Part shown: positions 26,558-35,129 of the stretch, in pieces
Numbering within the stretch: the stretch's first letter is position 1
Layout: each line of letters opens with the position of its first letter
Assembly (NCBI GenBank): GCA_965221485.1
Contig: OZ244893.1
Location: 3,100,001-3,164,000, forward strand
Direction of reading: 5' to 3'
Source of the DNA: JAJEBT01 sp965221485
GTDB taxonomy: Bacteria; Pseudomonadota; Alphaproteobacteria; MPNO01; UBA830
Length of the DNA: 64,000 nt
Position numbers and translations under genes: made by a program
Notes under the pieces: generated by a model
Seen by the model: the letters and a program-made list of their open reading frames with translations, nothing else
The model's database searches: none
Told to the model about the DNA's origin: nothing

Positions 26558-27964
26558 TCATTGACCGGCTCCGAGCGCACCGGAAATCGTCCTTGAGGCG
26601 ATCATACCGATAGCAAATGCCTTGATCAGCCCTCCGACGTATCCGGATGAGGGCCCGCCCTCAAGGCCGCCCACGGCAGATCCGGCCGCATAGAGGCCGG
26701 GGATTGGCCGGCCATTTCCGTCGAGAACCTGCGCCTGACCGTCGATAGCGATACCGCCCGACGTCACAGTGATGCCCGCGCAAACCGGTGCAGCGTAAAA
26801 GGGCGGAGTCGCAATGGGCCACGCCGGATGAATGGATGAGGACCTGTTTGGCGACAGTCCGGCGCCCCGTTCCCCCTCGACCCATCGGTTAAATTCCCCG
26901 ATCGTACCGACCAGACCATCGGCATCGACATCCGCAGCCACTGCCAACTCCTTCAGGTCTGGCGCGGAAAAGAGGGTTCCACCGCTTTCCACAAGGGATG
27001 GGTTGGGGGGAACGATGTCGGTGGCCCGCGCGTCGTCCCAAATCGCAGAATCGAAAATTGCGACGGCGGAGAGCGGGTTCTCAAGGCGGGCCACAGCGTT
27101 GGCAATGGAAATCCCGCCCCGTCCCTCGTCACAGAATCGCTTGCCGTCCGACCCGGTGACCACACCGCGGGTACAGATCACGTCAAGATGAGGATACGGC
27201 CACAGGCCGTCTGTCTCGAATACGTCGCGGCTGAGGATATGGCCGTAAAATGTGTCAAGGCCGACCACCGAGGCCCCGGCATCCACGGCCATCCGAATGC
27301 CATCTCCGCGGCCGGTCCGGGTATTTCTCTGGTAGAGGCCCGAAGGTTCGCGGCACACATGCTCGCGAAGCAGTCCCGAATCCGCCTGGAAACCGCCGTC
27401 GGCAATGACCACCGTCCGGGCCCGAAATACTTCGGTTCCGGATGAGGTTTGCGCCTCTGCGCCAATGGCACGACCCCGTTGTGTCAGGAGTCTTCGGGCC
27501 CGGACACCGCGCCGGATCTCACCACCTCGTGTTTCCAGCGCCATCTCGAGTGTCTTGAGAAACCTGTGCGGTCCACTGTCTTCCCAATCCAGACCCGGGC
27601 GCATGGCGCGCGGCGGCGCCATCATGGGCATCCCATAGGATCGCCGCGGATGCTGGACGAAGCTGCACCCTTCGCTCCGCATCCATTCCATGGCAGGACG
27701 TGCGTGATCGGCCAGGGCCCGCGCCAGATCGGGGCGCGCCGTTCCACCGCTAACCTCCATGACTTCGGCAAACAATACGTCCGCCGGATCCTCGGGGCTA
27801 CGAAACGCGACATGGAGGGCCCCCGTGCAAACCCGCGAATTGCAAGGGTAATCGTCCTCCCGTCCGGCTTCGAGGACGAGAATGGACCAGCCTTTGGACG
27901 CCAGCCGATTGGCGACTGTCAGGCCCGCAAAACCGGCTCCGATAACGATCGAGTCGAAATCCAT
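26558..27964 (-). CDS. FAD-dependent oxidoreductase, fumarate reductase/3-ketosteroid dehydrogenase-like
   Basis: 468 residues. An N-terminal FAD-binding motif IGAGFAGLTVANRL (residues about 7-20) is followed by Glu in LVLEAG. The C-terminus has ITVTSGGIAIDGQAQVLD and GLYAAGSAVGGLEGG, hallmarks of the succinate dehydrogenase/fumarate reductase flavoprotein family and its relatives such as TcuA. It probably oxidises or reduces a C-C bond in a dicarboxylate or ring substrate taken up by the adjacent TRAP transporter. It begins 21 bases after dctM in the same direction. Confidence 0.88.
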   Translation of the reverse strand: MDFDSIVIGAGFAGLTVANRLASKGWSILVLEAGREDDYPCNSRVCTGALHVAFRSPEDPADVLFAEVMEVSGGTARPDLARALADHARPAMEWMRSEGCSFVQHPRRSYGMPMMAPPRAMRPGLDWEDSGPHRFLKTLEMALETRGGEIRRGVRARRLLTQRGRAIGAEAQTSSGTEVFRARTVVIADGGFQADSGLLREHVCREPSGLYQRNTRTGRGDGIRMAVDAGASVVGLDTFYGHILSRDVFETDGLWPYPHLDVICTRGVVTGSDGKRFCDEGRGGISIANAVARLENPLSAVAIFDSAIWDDARATDIVPPNPSLVESGGTLFSAPDLKELAVAADVDADGLVGTIGEFNRWVEGERGAGLSPNRSSSIHPAWPIATPPFYAAPVCAGITVTSGGIAIDGQAQVLDGNGRPIPGLYAAGSAVGGLEGGPSSGYVGGLIKAFAIGMIASRTISGALGAGQ

Positions 27965-27985
27965 GCGTCAAATCTCCTGGAACGG

Positions 27986-29278
27986 TTACGCCAGAAGGCG
28001 CGGGAGAAACAAAACCAGTCCGGGGAACAGGACCACCAGCAGGAGACGCAGGATATCAGCCGCAAAGAACGGCAGAATTCCCCGAAATATGCGGGACAGC
28101 GGGACGTCCGGCAGCATTGACTTCAGAACGAATACGTTGAGACCGATCGGAGGCGTGATCAGGCTGATTTCGACGACCATGACCATCACGATTCCGAACC
28201 AGATCAGATCGAAGCCGAGCCCGTCAACGACGGGCACAAACACCGGGACCGTGAGGAAAATCATCGCCAGTCCCTCAATGACGGTTCCAAGGACGATATA
28301 GAACCCCAGAATGATCAACATCACCACCAGAGGCGACAGGTCCAGGGTTTCGATCCAAGCGATCATACCGGCTGAAAGACCTGAAAGAATTACGAAATTG
28401 TTGAGGATCAGCGCTCCTGTGATGATGACGAAGATCATGGCTGTCGTGTAGGCGGCCTCCATGATGGCGTCATAGGCGATCCGAATCGTAAGCCGTTTTC
28501 TTGCGGCAGCGAAAGCCAGGGCGCCCATGACACCGATTCCTCCGGCCTCGTTGGGGGTAAATACACCGAAGGAAATCCCGCCGAGGATGAGGAGAAAAAG
28601 GGCCACTACTGCCCACACGCGATACAAGGAACGCCAGCGTTCCTGCCAGCGTAACCTGCGGCCTGGCGGGCAGTCATCAGGCCGCAAACGGGCGTAAATG
28701 GCAATCACCAGCATGTATACGAGAACGGTCAGGGCGCCCGGTACGATACCGGCAATGAACAGATCGGCAATCGACTCCTCGGTCAGGATTCCGTAAACGA
28801 TCAGGGCAGCACTTGGCGGAATCAGGAAGCCCATCGTTCCCCCGGCTGCCACCGCACCGGCCGCAATGCTGTCGGCATACTGGAAGCGCCGCATGGAGGG
28901 GATTGCGACCCGGGCCATGGTTGCCGCGGTTGCCGCCGAAGAGCCGGAAATTGCAGAAAATCCGCCACAGGCAGCAATCGTTGCGAGAGCGAGGCCGCCC
29001 TTGAAGTGACCGAACCAGGCATTGGCGCAATCGTAGAGGTCGTCGGACAACGCCGCCCGGTGCACAAAGGTGCCCATGAGCAAAAACATGGGAAGCACCG
29101 CAAAGTTCGTATTAAGCGTGACATCGATGATCTGCTGGCTGACCGATTCCAGGGCCGGAACCCATCCGCGCAGAAAGCCGATACCGACGAAGCCCGTCAA
29201 CAGCATGGCAAGGCCGAGGGGAAAGCCGATAAAAGCAATTGTCAACAGTCCGGCAAAACCGGCGAGCGCGGTCAGCAT
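27986..29278 (-). CDS. dctM: TRAP transporter large permease, DctM family
   Basis: 430 residues with about twelve membrane segments. ATG at 29278 was chosen because the protein then begins MLTALAGFAGLLTIAFIGFP, the normal DctM start; the open frame to 29428 overlaps the DctQ gene. SGSSAATAATMARVAIPSM and GFLIPPSAALIVYGILTEESI are classic DctM signatures. It overlaps the end of dctQ by seven bases. This 12-TM subunit carries the ion-coupled solute path. Confidence 0.93.
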   Translation of the reverse strand: MLTALAGFAGLLTIAFIGFPLGLAMLLTGFVGIGFLRGWVPALESVSQQIIDVTLNTNFAVLPMFLLMGTFVHRAALSDDLYDCANAWFGHFKGGLALATIAACGGFSAISGSSAATAATMARVAIPSMRRFQYADSIAAGAVAAGGTMGFLIPPSAALIVYGILTEESIADLFIAGIVPGALTVLVYMLVIAIYARLRPDDCPPGRRLRWQERWRSLYRVWAVVALFLLILGGISFGVFTPNEAGGIGVMGALAFAAARKRLTIRIAYDAIMEAAYTTAMIFVIITGALILNNFVILSGLSAGMIAWIETLDLSPLVVMLIILGFYIVLGTVIEGLAMIFLTVPVFVPVVDGLGFDLIWFGIVMVMVVEISLITPPIGLNVFVLKSMLPDVPLSRIFRGILPFFAADILRLLLVVLFPGLVLFLPRLLA

Positions 29279-29808
29279 TCCGGGCCGTCCGCGGGGCTTC
29301 CGGATCTGCCCCGGTCGCGAAGCACCAGGAGTGTTCCGACAGCGGTTGCGAAACACAGGGCACCCATCACGACCAGAAGGGGCGCTCGCGTGATGCCGAG
29401 ATTCTCGGTGACGAAATCGCTGTTCCACTCATCCAGCGCGGCCGCAATCAATCGCTCGCCCATGAAAGCCGCGACCAGGCCCGTGCCGACAAGCACAACC
29501 CGGCGGCGAAGGCGCCGCAGCCGCCCGCGAATGAAACGGTCAAACAGGTCGACCGTGATATGACGCTCATGAAACGTCACCGCCGGGAACGCCCCCATGA
29601 CCGCCACGCCCAGAATCAGGCCGACGATTTCAAAGGTGCCGGGAATTGGTGCGTTGAAGAAGTAGCGTCCTACGACATCGACAAAGGTCAGCGCCGCCAT
29701 GCTGAACATTGCAACCGCAACAGTGACCGGAACGATCCTCAGAATTGAGGACGTTTTTGCAGGAGGCAGCGGAGGCGTCGGAGGGCGCGGTTCGGCCGCT
29801 CCGGTCAT
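29272..29808 (-). CDS. dctQ: TRAP transporter small permease, DctQ family
   Basis: 178 residues with four membrane segments and the typical RYFFNAPIPGTFEIVGLILGVAV region between the second and third. It is the small membrane subunit that pairs with DctM. It begins 18 bases after the binding-protein stop, without an intervening hairpin, unlike the second TRAP operon of this window. Confidence 0.9.
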   Translation of the reverse strand: MTGAAEPRPPTPPLPPAKTSSILRIVPVTVAVAMFSMAALTFVDVVGRYFFNAPIPGTFEIVGLILGVAVMGAFPAVTFHERHITVDLFDRFIRGRLRRLRRRVVLVGTGLVAAFMGERLIAAALDEWNSDFVTENLGITRAPLLVVMGALCFATAVGTLLVLRDRGRSGSPADGPEC

Positions 29809-29826
29809 GATCGTGCGCCTGACTCC

Positions 29827-30846
29827 TCAGTGCAGCTGCGAGCGAAAATAGACGAGAGCGGCCTTGCCATCCACGCCCCGCGTTGCTGCCGTTTTGATCC
29901 AGTCTTCGGTGAAGTGGGCGACCACGGTCTTGATTTCCGTGACGAAGGCCGCGCTTGCCGTTTCAAACGTGATTCCTTCCTTCTCCGCGACTTTCCTGAT
30001 GTCCGCATCAAGGGAATCCGTCTTTCGTCCGGCGTTCCTCGCCACGCGTTCCCCTGAAACCGAGTCGATAGCCATTCGGTCCTCTTTCGAGAGGCGTTTC
30101 CATTTGTTTTCGTTCATCAGCAGCGAAAAGGTCACGGCATGCAAGCCATCGGGGATCAGGGTGACATGCTTGATGTACGGCATCGTCCTGAACGCCATCA
30201 TCGTGTAGGTTGATGTCACCTTTCCGTCGACGATCCCCTTCGAGACCACATTGAACATCTTCACGCCAGGTACTGAAACCACCACCGCTCCGAGCTCTGT
30301 CATCATGCGGTTGGGTATGCCGGCAATGGTCCACATTTTCTCGTTCCTGAGATCGGCCAACGCCCGGATGGGTTTGCTGTTATGATAGAAGTTGGCGCCT
30401 GATAACACCCAAAGGCCCAGCAGCTTCATACCCTTGTATTCGTTTGCCGCAGCAAAATGCTCACTGTAGGTCCGCCACAGGGCGACCCCACGCGCTTCGG
30501 CCTTTTCACCAAGAAACGGCAGCTGGGCAACGGGCGGCAGTTTCAGACGGTTGCGTTCGAAGATGTTGGCAAGCATGGCCACATCCGCAAGCCCTTTGGA
30601 GACCATGTTCCATTGCTTGGGTGGCGGCGCGAGCGAGGCTGTTGTGAACTTGACGGTGACACGCCCGGATGTTGCCTGAGCGACATCCTTCGCCCACGGC
30701 TCGAACATGCCGACATTGAACGGATGCTTCAGGGGCACGAAGCGGTTGAACAACAGTTCCGTCGCAGACGCCGCCGAAACGGAAACTGTCATCGCAAGCG
30801 ACACGGTCAGCCCGGTGAGGGCAGGATGGCGAATGGCTGGGATCAT
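29827..30846 (-). CDS. dctP: TRAP transporter substrate-binding protein, DctP family
   Basis: 339 residues with a clear Sec signal (MIPAIRHPALTG, hydrophobic core, cleavage near VSAASA). The DctP fold shows LFNRFVPLKHPFNVGMFEPWAKDV at the start and MWTIAGIPNRMMTELGAVVVSVP in the ligand-binding core, where TRAP proteins usually place the carboxylate-binding Arg; Arg in GIPNRM is a candidate. Ligand is probably an organic acid. Its neighbours, a flavoprotein and a monooxygenase-like protein, suggest an aromatic or alicyclic carboxylate. Confidence 0.92.
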   Translation of the reverse strand: MIPAIRHPALTGLTVSLAMTVSVSAASATELLFNRFVPLKHPFNVGMFEPWAKDVAQATSGRVTVKFTTASLAPPPKQWNMVSKGLADVAMLANIFERNRLKLPPVAQLPFLGEKAEARGVALWRTYSEHFAAANEYKGMKLLGLWVLSGANFYHNSKPIRALADLRNEKMWTIAGIPNRMMTELGAVVVSVPGVKMFNVVSKGIVDGKVTSTYTMMAFRTMPYIKHVTLIPDGLHAVTFSLLMNENKWKRLSKEDRMAIDSVSGERVARNAGRKTDSLDADIRKVAEKEGITFETASAAFVTEIKTVVAHFTEDWIKTAATRGVDGKAALVYFRSQLH

Positions 30847-30914
30847 GAATTCAAATCTCCGGGCATGACGCCATTCACTGGCCTGCCCTGTTTCGTTGTG
30901 TCCGCTTCAGGACA

Positions 30915-31316
30915 TCAGGCTTGTGCGGGCGGGTCGCACGGGACCGTTCCCATGGCAGCCGGAACCGAAAGTTCGAGTATTTCAAGATCATCAGAGGTCG
31001 CGATCTCGTTGTGCCGGAGACCGCCCGGAATGTAAACGGATTCGCCTTCACTGACGCGGATCGTCTCACCGGTTTCAAACTCGAGGTCGACCCATCCCTT
31101 GAGTGTGTAGACAAACTGTCCCTCACATTCGTGATAATGCCAGCCGGTAGGCTCTGTCATGCCCCGTTTCGCTGTCATTGTCTGGGCTCGTATTCTGCCG
31201 ATGCTGGCCTCGGTAACTCCAAGGTCGCGGTATACAAAAAAATCACGCCGGCCGCCGACCTCGGGCGCTGATGCAGCAGATACGTGGGCAAGCTTCTGCT
31301 TTGGATGGCTGTCCAT
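30915..31316 (-). CDS. Cupin-domain protein
   Basis: 133 residues from ATG at 31316 with an AAGGAGA site. A single cupin barrel shows metal-site motifs: WHYHECEGQFVYTLKGWVDLEFE (His, His, Glu) and the second motif IPGGLRHNEIAT (His). It may be a small dioxygenase, isomerase or ligand sensor. It is first in the six-gene unit with the TRAP transporter (68-base gap) and is divergent from the VOC gene at 31472, so a shared control region lies between them. Confidence 0.85.
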   Translation of the reverse strand: MDSHPKQKLAHVSAASAPEVGGRRDFFVYRDLGVTEASIGRIRAQTMTAKRGMTEPTGWHYHECEGQFVYTLKGWVDLEFETGETIRVSEGESVYIPGGLRHNEIATSDDLEILELSVPAAMGTVPCDPPAQA

Positions 31317-31471
31317 GGCAAAATCTCCTTGTCTTCGGTCATTCCGGGCCCGGTTCTGGCACCGGAACGTTTCAGGGTTCACTATATCAGAAACCGAGTG
31401 AGTGTATATCCGGGCCCGTGCTGAAGACGGGCATACGGAATGGAATGACCAACAATCGGAAAGGCCGAGCC

Positions 31472-31864
31472 ATGATCAAGCCACAGGGTATCGCCCATTT
31501 CACCATACCGGTCACCGACACGCGTCGAAGCCTGGACTTCTATTCCGGGGTTCTCGGGCTCACCCCGATCCAGGTCAATCACGAACGGGGCATGGTCTTT
31601 CTTGATTGCGGCGGAGACTGCGTGGTTCTTGCGCGATCGAAAGCAAGGATCGATCCGGAGGATCACGATGTTCATCACGCTTTTGTGGTTGCGGGTGAAG
31701 ACTACGAGGAGGCCAAGGCTGCACTCCGGCAGGCTGAGGTCACGATCCTTTTCGAGGAAGATCGCCAAGGCGGAGCGGTTAACGGACCCAGGGCCTACTT
31801 CCATGATCCGGACGGCAACGTGCTGGAGATCATTCACCTGACCAGCTACAAGGGCCGCCCGTGA
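31472..31864 (+). CDS. Single-domain VOC protein
   Basis: 130 residues, the size of a minimal glyoxalase-like protein. Candidate metal ligands are His in GIAHFTIPV, His in DVHHAFVV and Glu in GNVLEIIHL. ATG at 31472 follows an AAAGG site; longer frames upstream lack one. It is divergent from the cupin/TRAP operon with 155 bases between, suggesting joint control. The function (dioxygenase, isomerase or resistance) cannot be separated by sequence. Confidence 0.87.
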   Translation: MIKPQGIAHFTIPVTDTRRSLDFYSGVLGLTPIQVNHERGMVFLDCGGDCVVLARSKARIDPEDHDVHHAFVVAGEDYEEAKAALRQAEVTILFEEDRQGGAVNGPRAYFHDPDGNVLEIIHLTSYKGRP

Positions 31865-32124
31865 ACTCCTCCGCGTATTTTGCAGATTTATTCACAGTTT
31901 CCGCAGAATCCGTTTTCGTAAATTCGGGGAAGTTTTCTAACCTCCTGAAAATAAGTACAGTTTTTTCCCCAACAAAATTTCGGGCTTCCACAGAAAATTT
32001 CGAATCAGTGCGAGAATATTGTTGTGTTTCAATTTTTCCATATGTAGTATCATTCGATATGCTATGTACCGTATATAGCCAGTCAAGTTGTGTTTGCCAA
32101 ATAAATGAATAAGGAGAAGGACAT
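31865..32124 (+). promoter_or_regulatory. AT-rich leader of the gcrA-family gene
   Basis: About 260 bases that are far richer in A and T than anything around them. There is no gene. Two GAATC sites (31906-31910 and 32002-32006) match GANTC, the target of the CcrM methylase that works with GcrA in alphaproteobacteria. The 3' part around 32040-32090 is full of TATA-like steps and would suit a strong promoter. An AAGGAGAAGG ribosome site precedes the ATG at 32125. Confidence 0.5.
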
Positions 32125-32505
32125 ATGCGGTGGAGTGCCGAACGGGTCGATCTTCTGACCCGGCTGTGGCTGGAGGGATATTCGGCAAGCCAGATTGCCG
32201 AAACGTTGGGTGACAACACCACAAGAAACGCAGTGATTGGAAAAGCCCATCGATTGAACCTGCAGCGGGGGACCGTGCGCAAGGTCTCGGTGCCAACCAT
32301 AGAACCCGCACGACAGGAAAAGGTGGTCGTTCATCCTATGGTGGGCAAGGGTCTTGAACCCTGGATGTGCCGGTGGCCAACTGACGAGCCCGGAAAATAC
32401 GGCCTGCATATCTGCGGAGCCACGGTTCAGCCAGGCCGGAAGTACTGCGCCGAGCATTGCACTTATGCCTACATGATGCGAAAGCAGGCCGGCATCGCCG
32501 CCTGA
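32125..32505 (+). CDS. GcrA-family cell-cycle regulator (short form)
   Basis: 126 residues. The N-terminus RWSAERVDLLTRLWLEGYSASQIAETLG followed by TRNAVIGKAHRL (residues about 33-44) is the GcrA DNA-binding domain. The C-terminus keeps the sigma-70-contacting domain core CRWP...HICGATVQPGRKYCAEH. GcrA recruits RNA polymerase to promoters with methylated GANTC sites. This copy is clearly shorter than typical GcrA (about 170 residues) because the linker is reduced, and it has an extra residue in the usually tight TRNAVIGK approach. It may be a second, specialised paralogue, so I give no gene symbol. Confidence 0.85.
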   Translation: MRWSAERVDLLTRLWLEGYSASQIAETLGDNTTRNAVIGKAHRLNLQRGTVRKVSVPTIEPARQEKVVVHPMVGKGLEPWMCRWPTDEPGKYGLHICGATVQPGRKYCAEHCTYAYMMRKQAGIAA

Positions 32506-32576
32506 TAACACCGTTCCCGACGTCATCGGTGTTCCGGGTGACGTCGGCGCCTGCGCTGAAGTGCAGGAACGCTTTG

Positions 32577-33689
32577 TTACGATCGTCCTGCTTCAATATG
32601 AACATGGACGGCTTCGGGACCGTCCTCAATTTCCCTGCCCAGCACCCGAACAGCCTTGTCTGCCTCCTCGACCGGATAGTGGTGTGTGCACAGCTTGTGA
32701 AGAACATCACCTTTTCGCCGGATTATATCGATCGCCTTCTCGACCGAAGACCAGCTTGAAGACAACACACCAAGCAAAGAGATTTCCTTGGTGATGAGCG
32801 TATCCGATACGAAGTCCGGGATCGCTTTCGAACCTTTGAGACCGGCAATGACGACCGTGCCTCCGGGTCGGACCATCTCGACAGCCTGGGTCACAGGCTC
32901 GGTAGCCAATGACGAAACGTCGACCACAACATCGGCCAGCTGCCCGCCCGTGGCCTCGACGATACGCTCCACCGGATTCTCGTCATCAACCACAATGGTT
33001 TCGTCGGCGCCCAGGTCGCGGGCCAGAGACAGCCGATACCTGTCCTGCCCGGTCCCGGTGACGATAATCTTCCCGGCTCCGGCTTCGCGCGCGGCAAGAA
33101 CCGAAAGCAGGCCGCGTTGTCCTGGCCCCTCGATCACGACGGTATCGCCGATGCCTGTTTCCGGCCGTTCCACGGCCCAGCGCACCGCGTTGGACATGGG
33201 GTTGAAGAGGCTCATGATGTCTGTCGGCACATCCGCCGGAGCCTTGTGAAGTGTCGCACGGGGATGCAGATAGAGATGGGTGCCGTATCCGCCCCACAGA
33301 TGCGGCGCATTGTCAAAACCCATCCTCAGCCCGTAACCCATACCGTTCCGGCAAAGAACGGGACGCCCTACCTGGCACTGAAAACACTGACCGCATGGGA
33401 TGGACGCCTCGACGGTGACCCGGTCACCCTCCTTGACGCCCCAGCGTTTTGCCGCCTCCGTTCCGACCTTGTCGATCCAGCCCAGGATCTCGTGACCTGG
33501 AACGATCGGACGCACAGCCCACGGCGTATTGTCGAGATGACCAAGATACTGTTCCCAGTCCGTGCCGCAAAGTCCGGCGGCTTCCACACTGAGCAGTCCT
33601 TCTTCCGGACCGATGTCCGGAATTGCAACTTCACGATAGTCAAATTCCCGCGGTGCGGTCAGCACTGCGACTCTGGCCGTTTCCGTCAT
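32577..33689 (-). CDS. Zinc-containing medium-chain alcohol dehydrogenase family protein
   Basis: 370 residues. Catalytic zinc ligands are seen in AAGLCGTDWEQYLG (Cys) and VPGHEILG (His-Glu); the structural zinc loop CGQCFQCQVGRPVLC has all four cysteines. The Rossmann motif is GPGQRGLLSVLAA. It oxidises an alcohol with NAD(P), as in threonine or sorbitol dehydrogenases; the substrate is unclear. It is convergent with the gcrA-family gene; a 7-bp stem hairpin (32507-32533) lies in the 71-base gap and might end transcription from either side. Confidence 0.92.
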   Translation of the reverse strand: MTETARVAVLTAPREFDYREVAIPDIGPEEGLLSVEAAGLCGTDWEQYLGHLDNTPWAVRPIVPGHEILGWIDKVGTEAAKRWGVKEGDRVTVEASIPCGQCFQCQVGRPVLCRNGMGYGLRMGFDNAPHLWGGYGTHLYLHPRATLHKAPADVPTDIMSLFNPMSNAVRWAVERPETGIGDTVVIEGPGQRGLLSVLAAREAGAGKIIVTGTGQDRYRLSLARDLGADETIVVDDENPVERIVEATGGQLADVVVDVSSLATEPVTQAVEMVRPGGTVVIAGLKGSKAIPDFVSDTLITKEISLLGVLSSSWSSVEKAIDIIRRKGDVLHKLCTHHYPVEEADKAVRVLGREIEDGPEAVHVHIEAGRS

Positions 33690-34087
33690 CGTAATCCTTA
33701 CGCCCCGATCATGGGTCCTTGACCTCGAACTCTGCCATTGCCTTCAACCGGATACAACCGGTGGTGATTGGCTTCGGTCGTCGCATCCGTTGCGGGGCCG
33801 CTCGATCGGGAAATGAGCCCTGCCCTCGCCGGGTGTCCAGGACGTTGTCCGACCACTTGCAATCCTGGGCGGTTTCACATTCCGCCACTCCTGCAACCGT
33901 ACCCGCGTCGCGCCCATCGGGAGAATGAATCCGGCGACACCCGAACCGTTATCCCGGTATCGATACCTGCCGGGAGGGTGAGGAGTCCCGTTCGTTCGAT
34001 GTCTGCCGTGATCCGTATCGCAACAGTCCAGGCTTCGCAGGTCACCCGGGCGGGTTTGGGGTTCCCTCAGGTCAGGCAAGTGCTGCC
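33690..34087. other. Gene-free stretch between alcohol dehydrogenase and dps
   Basis: About 400 bases with only short, unsupported frames. It must hold the promoter of the alcohol dehydrogenase (reading leftwards) and the end of the dps transcript. I see no convincing terminator hairpin with a T-run, no tRNA and no repeat. Confidence 0.5.
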
Positions 34088-34582
34088 TTACCGGTCACTT
34101 TGGCCATGCGCCTCGACCAGCCAGAGATTCTTATCAGTATCCCGCGAGATTCCGGTGAGAAGATCCTCTGTGTCTGCATCGCCAATCTCCGCCGCTTCAT
34201 CAATGGCAGCCCGAACCGCCTTGCCGAAGGTGGCGAGGGCAACACTCACGGCGTCCACGTGATCGACACCGCTGGTGATATCGAGTGGATATTCCGGCAG
34301 AGTGGAACCGGCGGCAATGACCGCTGTGCCCCTGGCTGTGCCACCAAGGGCAACGATCCGCTCTGCGATGTCGTCGACATGGCCCTGAACCGTGTCATGC
34401 AGGCTGTCAAACAGTTCGTGCAAGGCAATAAATGAGGGGCCCTTGACGTTCCAGTGCGCCTGTTTCAGCTGGGTTGCAAGATCGACGCCGTCGGCCAATC
34501 TGTCATTGAGCAGGGCGACCACTGCCATACGGCTGTTTTCTGCTATGTCGTTGCGCGTTGCATGCAGTTTCCTGGTCATCAT
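34088..34582 (-). CDS. dps: Dps/ferritin-like DNA-protecting protein
   Basis: 164 residues, the normal Dps length. The inter-subunit ferroxidase site is visible: QAHWNVKGPSFIALHELFD (His and Asp/Glu positions) and HVDDIAERIVALGG. Dps dodecamers store iron and shield DNA during oxidative stress and starvation. ATG at 34582, with a second ATG immediately after. A perfect iron-box palindrome lies just upstream of the GGAGCGG ribosome site, so repression or activation by an Irr/Fur-family protein is expected. Confidence 0.93.
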   Translation of the reverse strand: MMTRKLHATRNDIAENSRMAVVALLNDRLADGVDLATQLKQAHWNVKGPSFIALHELFDSLHDTVQGHVDDIAERIVALGGTARGTAVIAAGSTLPEYPLDITSGVDHVDAVSVALATFGKAVRAAIDEAAEIGDADTEDLLTGISRDTDKNLWLVEAHGQSDR

Positions 34583-34593
34583 ACCGCTCCATT

Positions 34594-34608
34594 TTAGAAT
34601 GATTCTAA
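34594..34608 (-). promoter_or_regulatory. Irr/ICE-type iron-control box upstream of dps
   Basis: TTAGAAT-G-ATTCTAA, a perfect 7+1+7 inverted repeat ending 12 bases before the dps ATG. It fits the alphaproteobacterial iron-control element bound by Irr (TTTAGAA-N3-TTCTAAA). Its place between promoter and ribosome site suggests direct control of dps by haem/iron status. Related Fur-family sites (PerR) differ in their core, making Irr the better reading. Confidence 0.65.
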
Positions 34609-34654
34609 TATAGGAGCCGGTCTCCGGATGTCAAGGGTGGCCGTCAGATGGTCT

Positions 34655-35098
34655 TCACACCCCGAGGCCAGCCGCTTCGACCTCCACAAAGCTGTCCGGC
34701 GCAACACCCTCGGCGTCCGCATCAAAGGCGAGTTCCACCTGAACACCGTTCGGATCATGAAAAAAAACCTGTACCAGGCGGCCGCCGGCAGCCATGCGTT
34801 TCGCATAGCGAACCTCATGCTGCCGAAGCGTGTCCTCTGTCGCGACGAGATCGCGAGCCGACAGCCCGATATGATCAAGGCCGTCCCCGCGGGCTTCGGC
34901 AACGGTTCGTCGGTCGCTTTCGGGTTCACTCAGGGAGAGGTGCACGATCGCCACATCTCCGCAGTAGAGCCAGTATCCATGGCTGTCAAACGGTGGACGC
35001 GGCCCGATTTCAAGGCCCACGACATTCACGAAGAAATCCTTGGTTTCTTCCATCAGAACGGTTCGGATGTTGATATGGTTCAGTTCGCTGATTGTCAT
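34655..35098 (-). CDS. Single-domain VOC protein
   Basis: 147 residues with the beta-alpha-beta-beta-beta pattern of VOC proteins. Candidate ligands are His in ELNHINIRT, His in LDHIGLSAR and Glu in NGVQVELAF. VQVFFHDPNGVQVEL is the usual C-terminal strand of glyoxalase/dioxygenase-like members. It is divergent from the isochorismatase-family gene 98 bases away, with palindromes between the two, so the pair is probably co-regulated. dps follows but has its own control site. Confidence 0.86.
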   Translation of the reverse strand: MTISELNHINIRTVLMEETKDFFVNVVGLEIGPRPPFDSHGYWLYCGDVAIVHLSLSEPESDRRTVAEARGDGLDHIGLSARDLVATEDTLRQHEVRYAKRMAAGGRLVQVFFHDPNGVQVELAFDADAEGVAPDSFVEVEAAGLGV

Positions 35099-35129
35099 GA
35101 CCGGGTGCCCTCCAACATTCCCGAAACTT

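Noticed and set aside
31337..31450. GGTCATTCC/GGAATGACC inverted repeat in the cupin-VOC divergent region
   Set aside because: The 9-base arms are almost 100 bases apart, too far for a simple operator and possibly chance.
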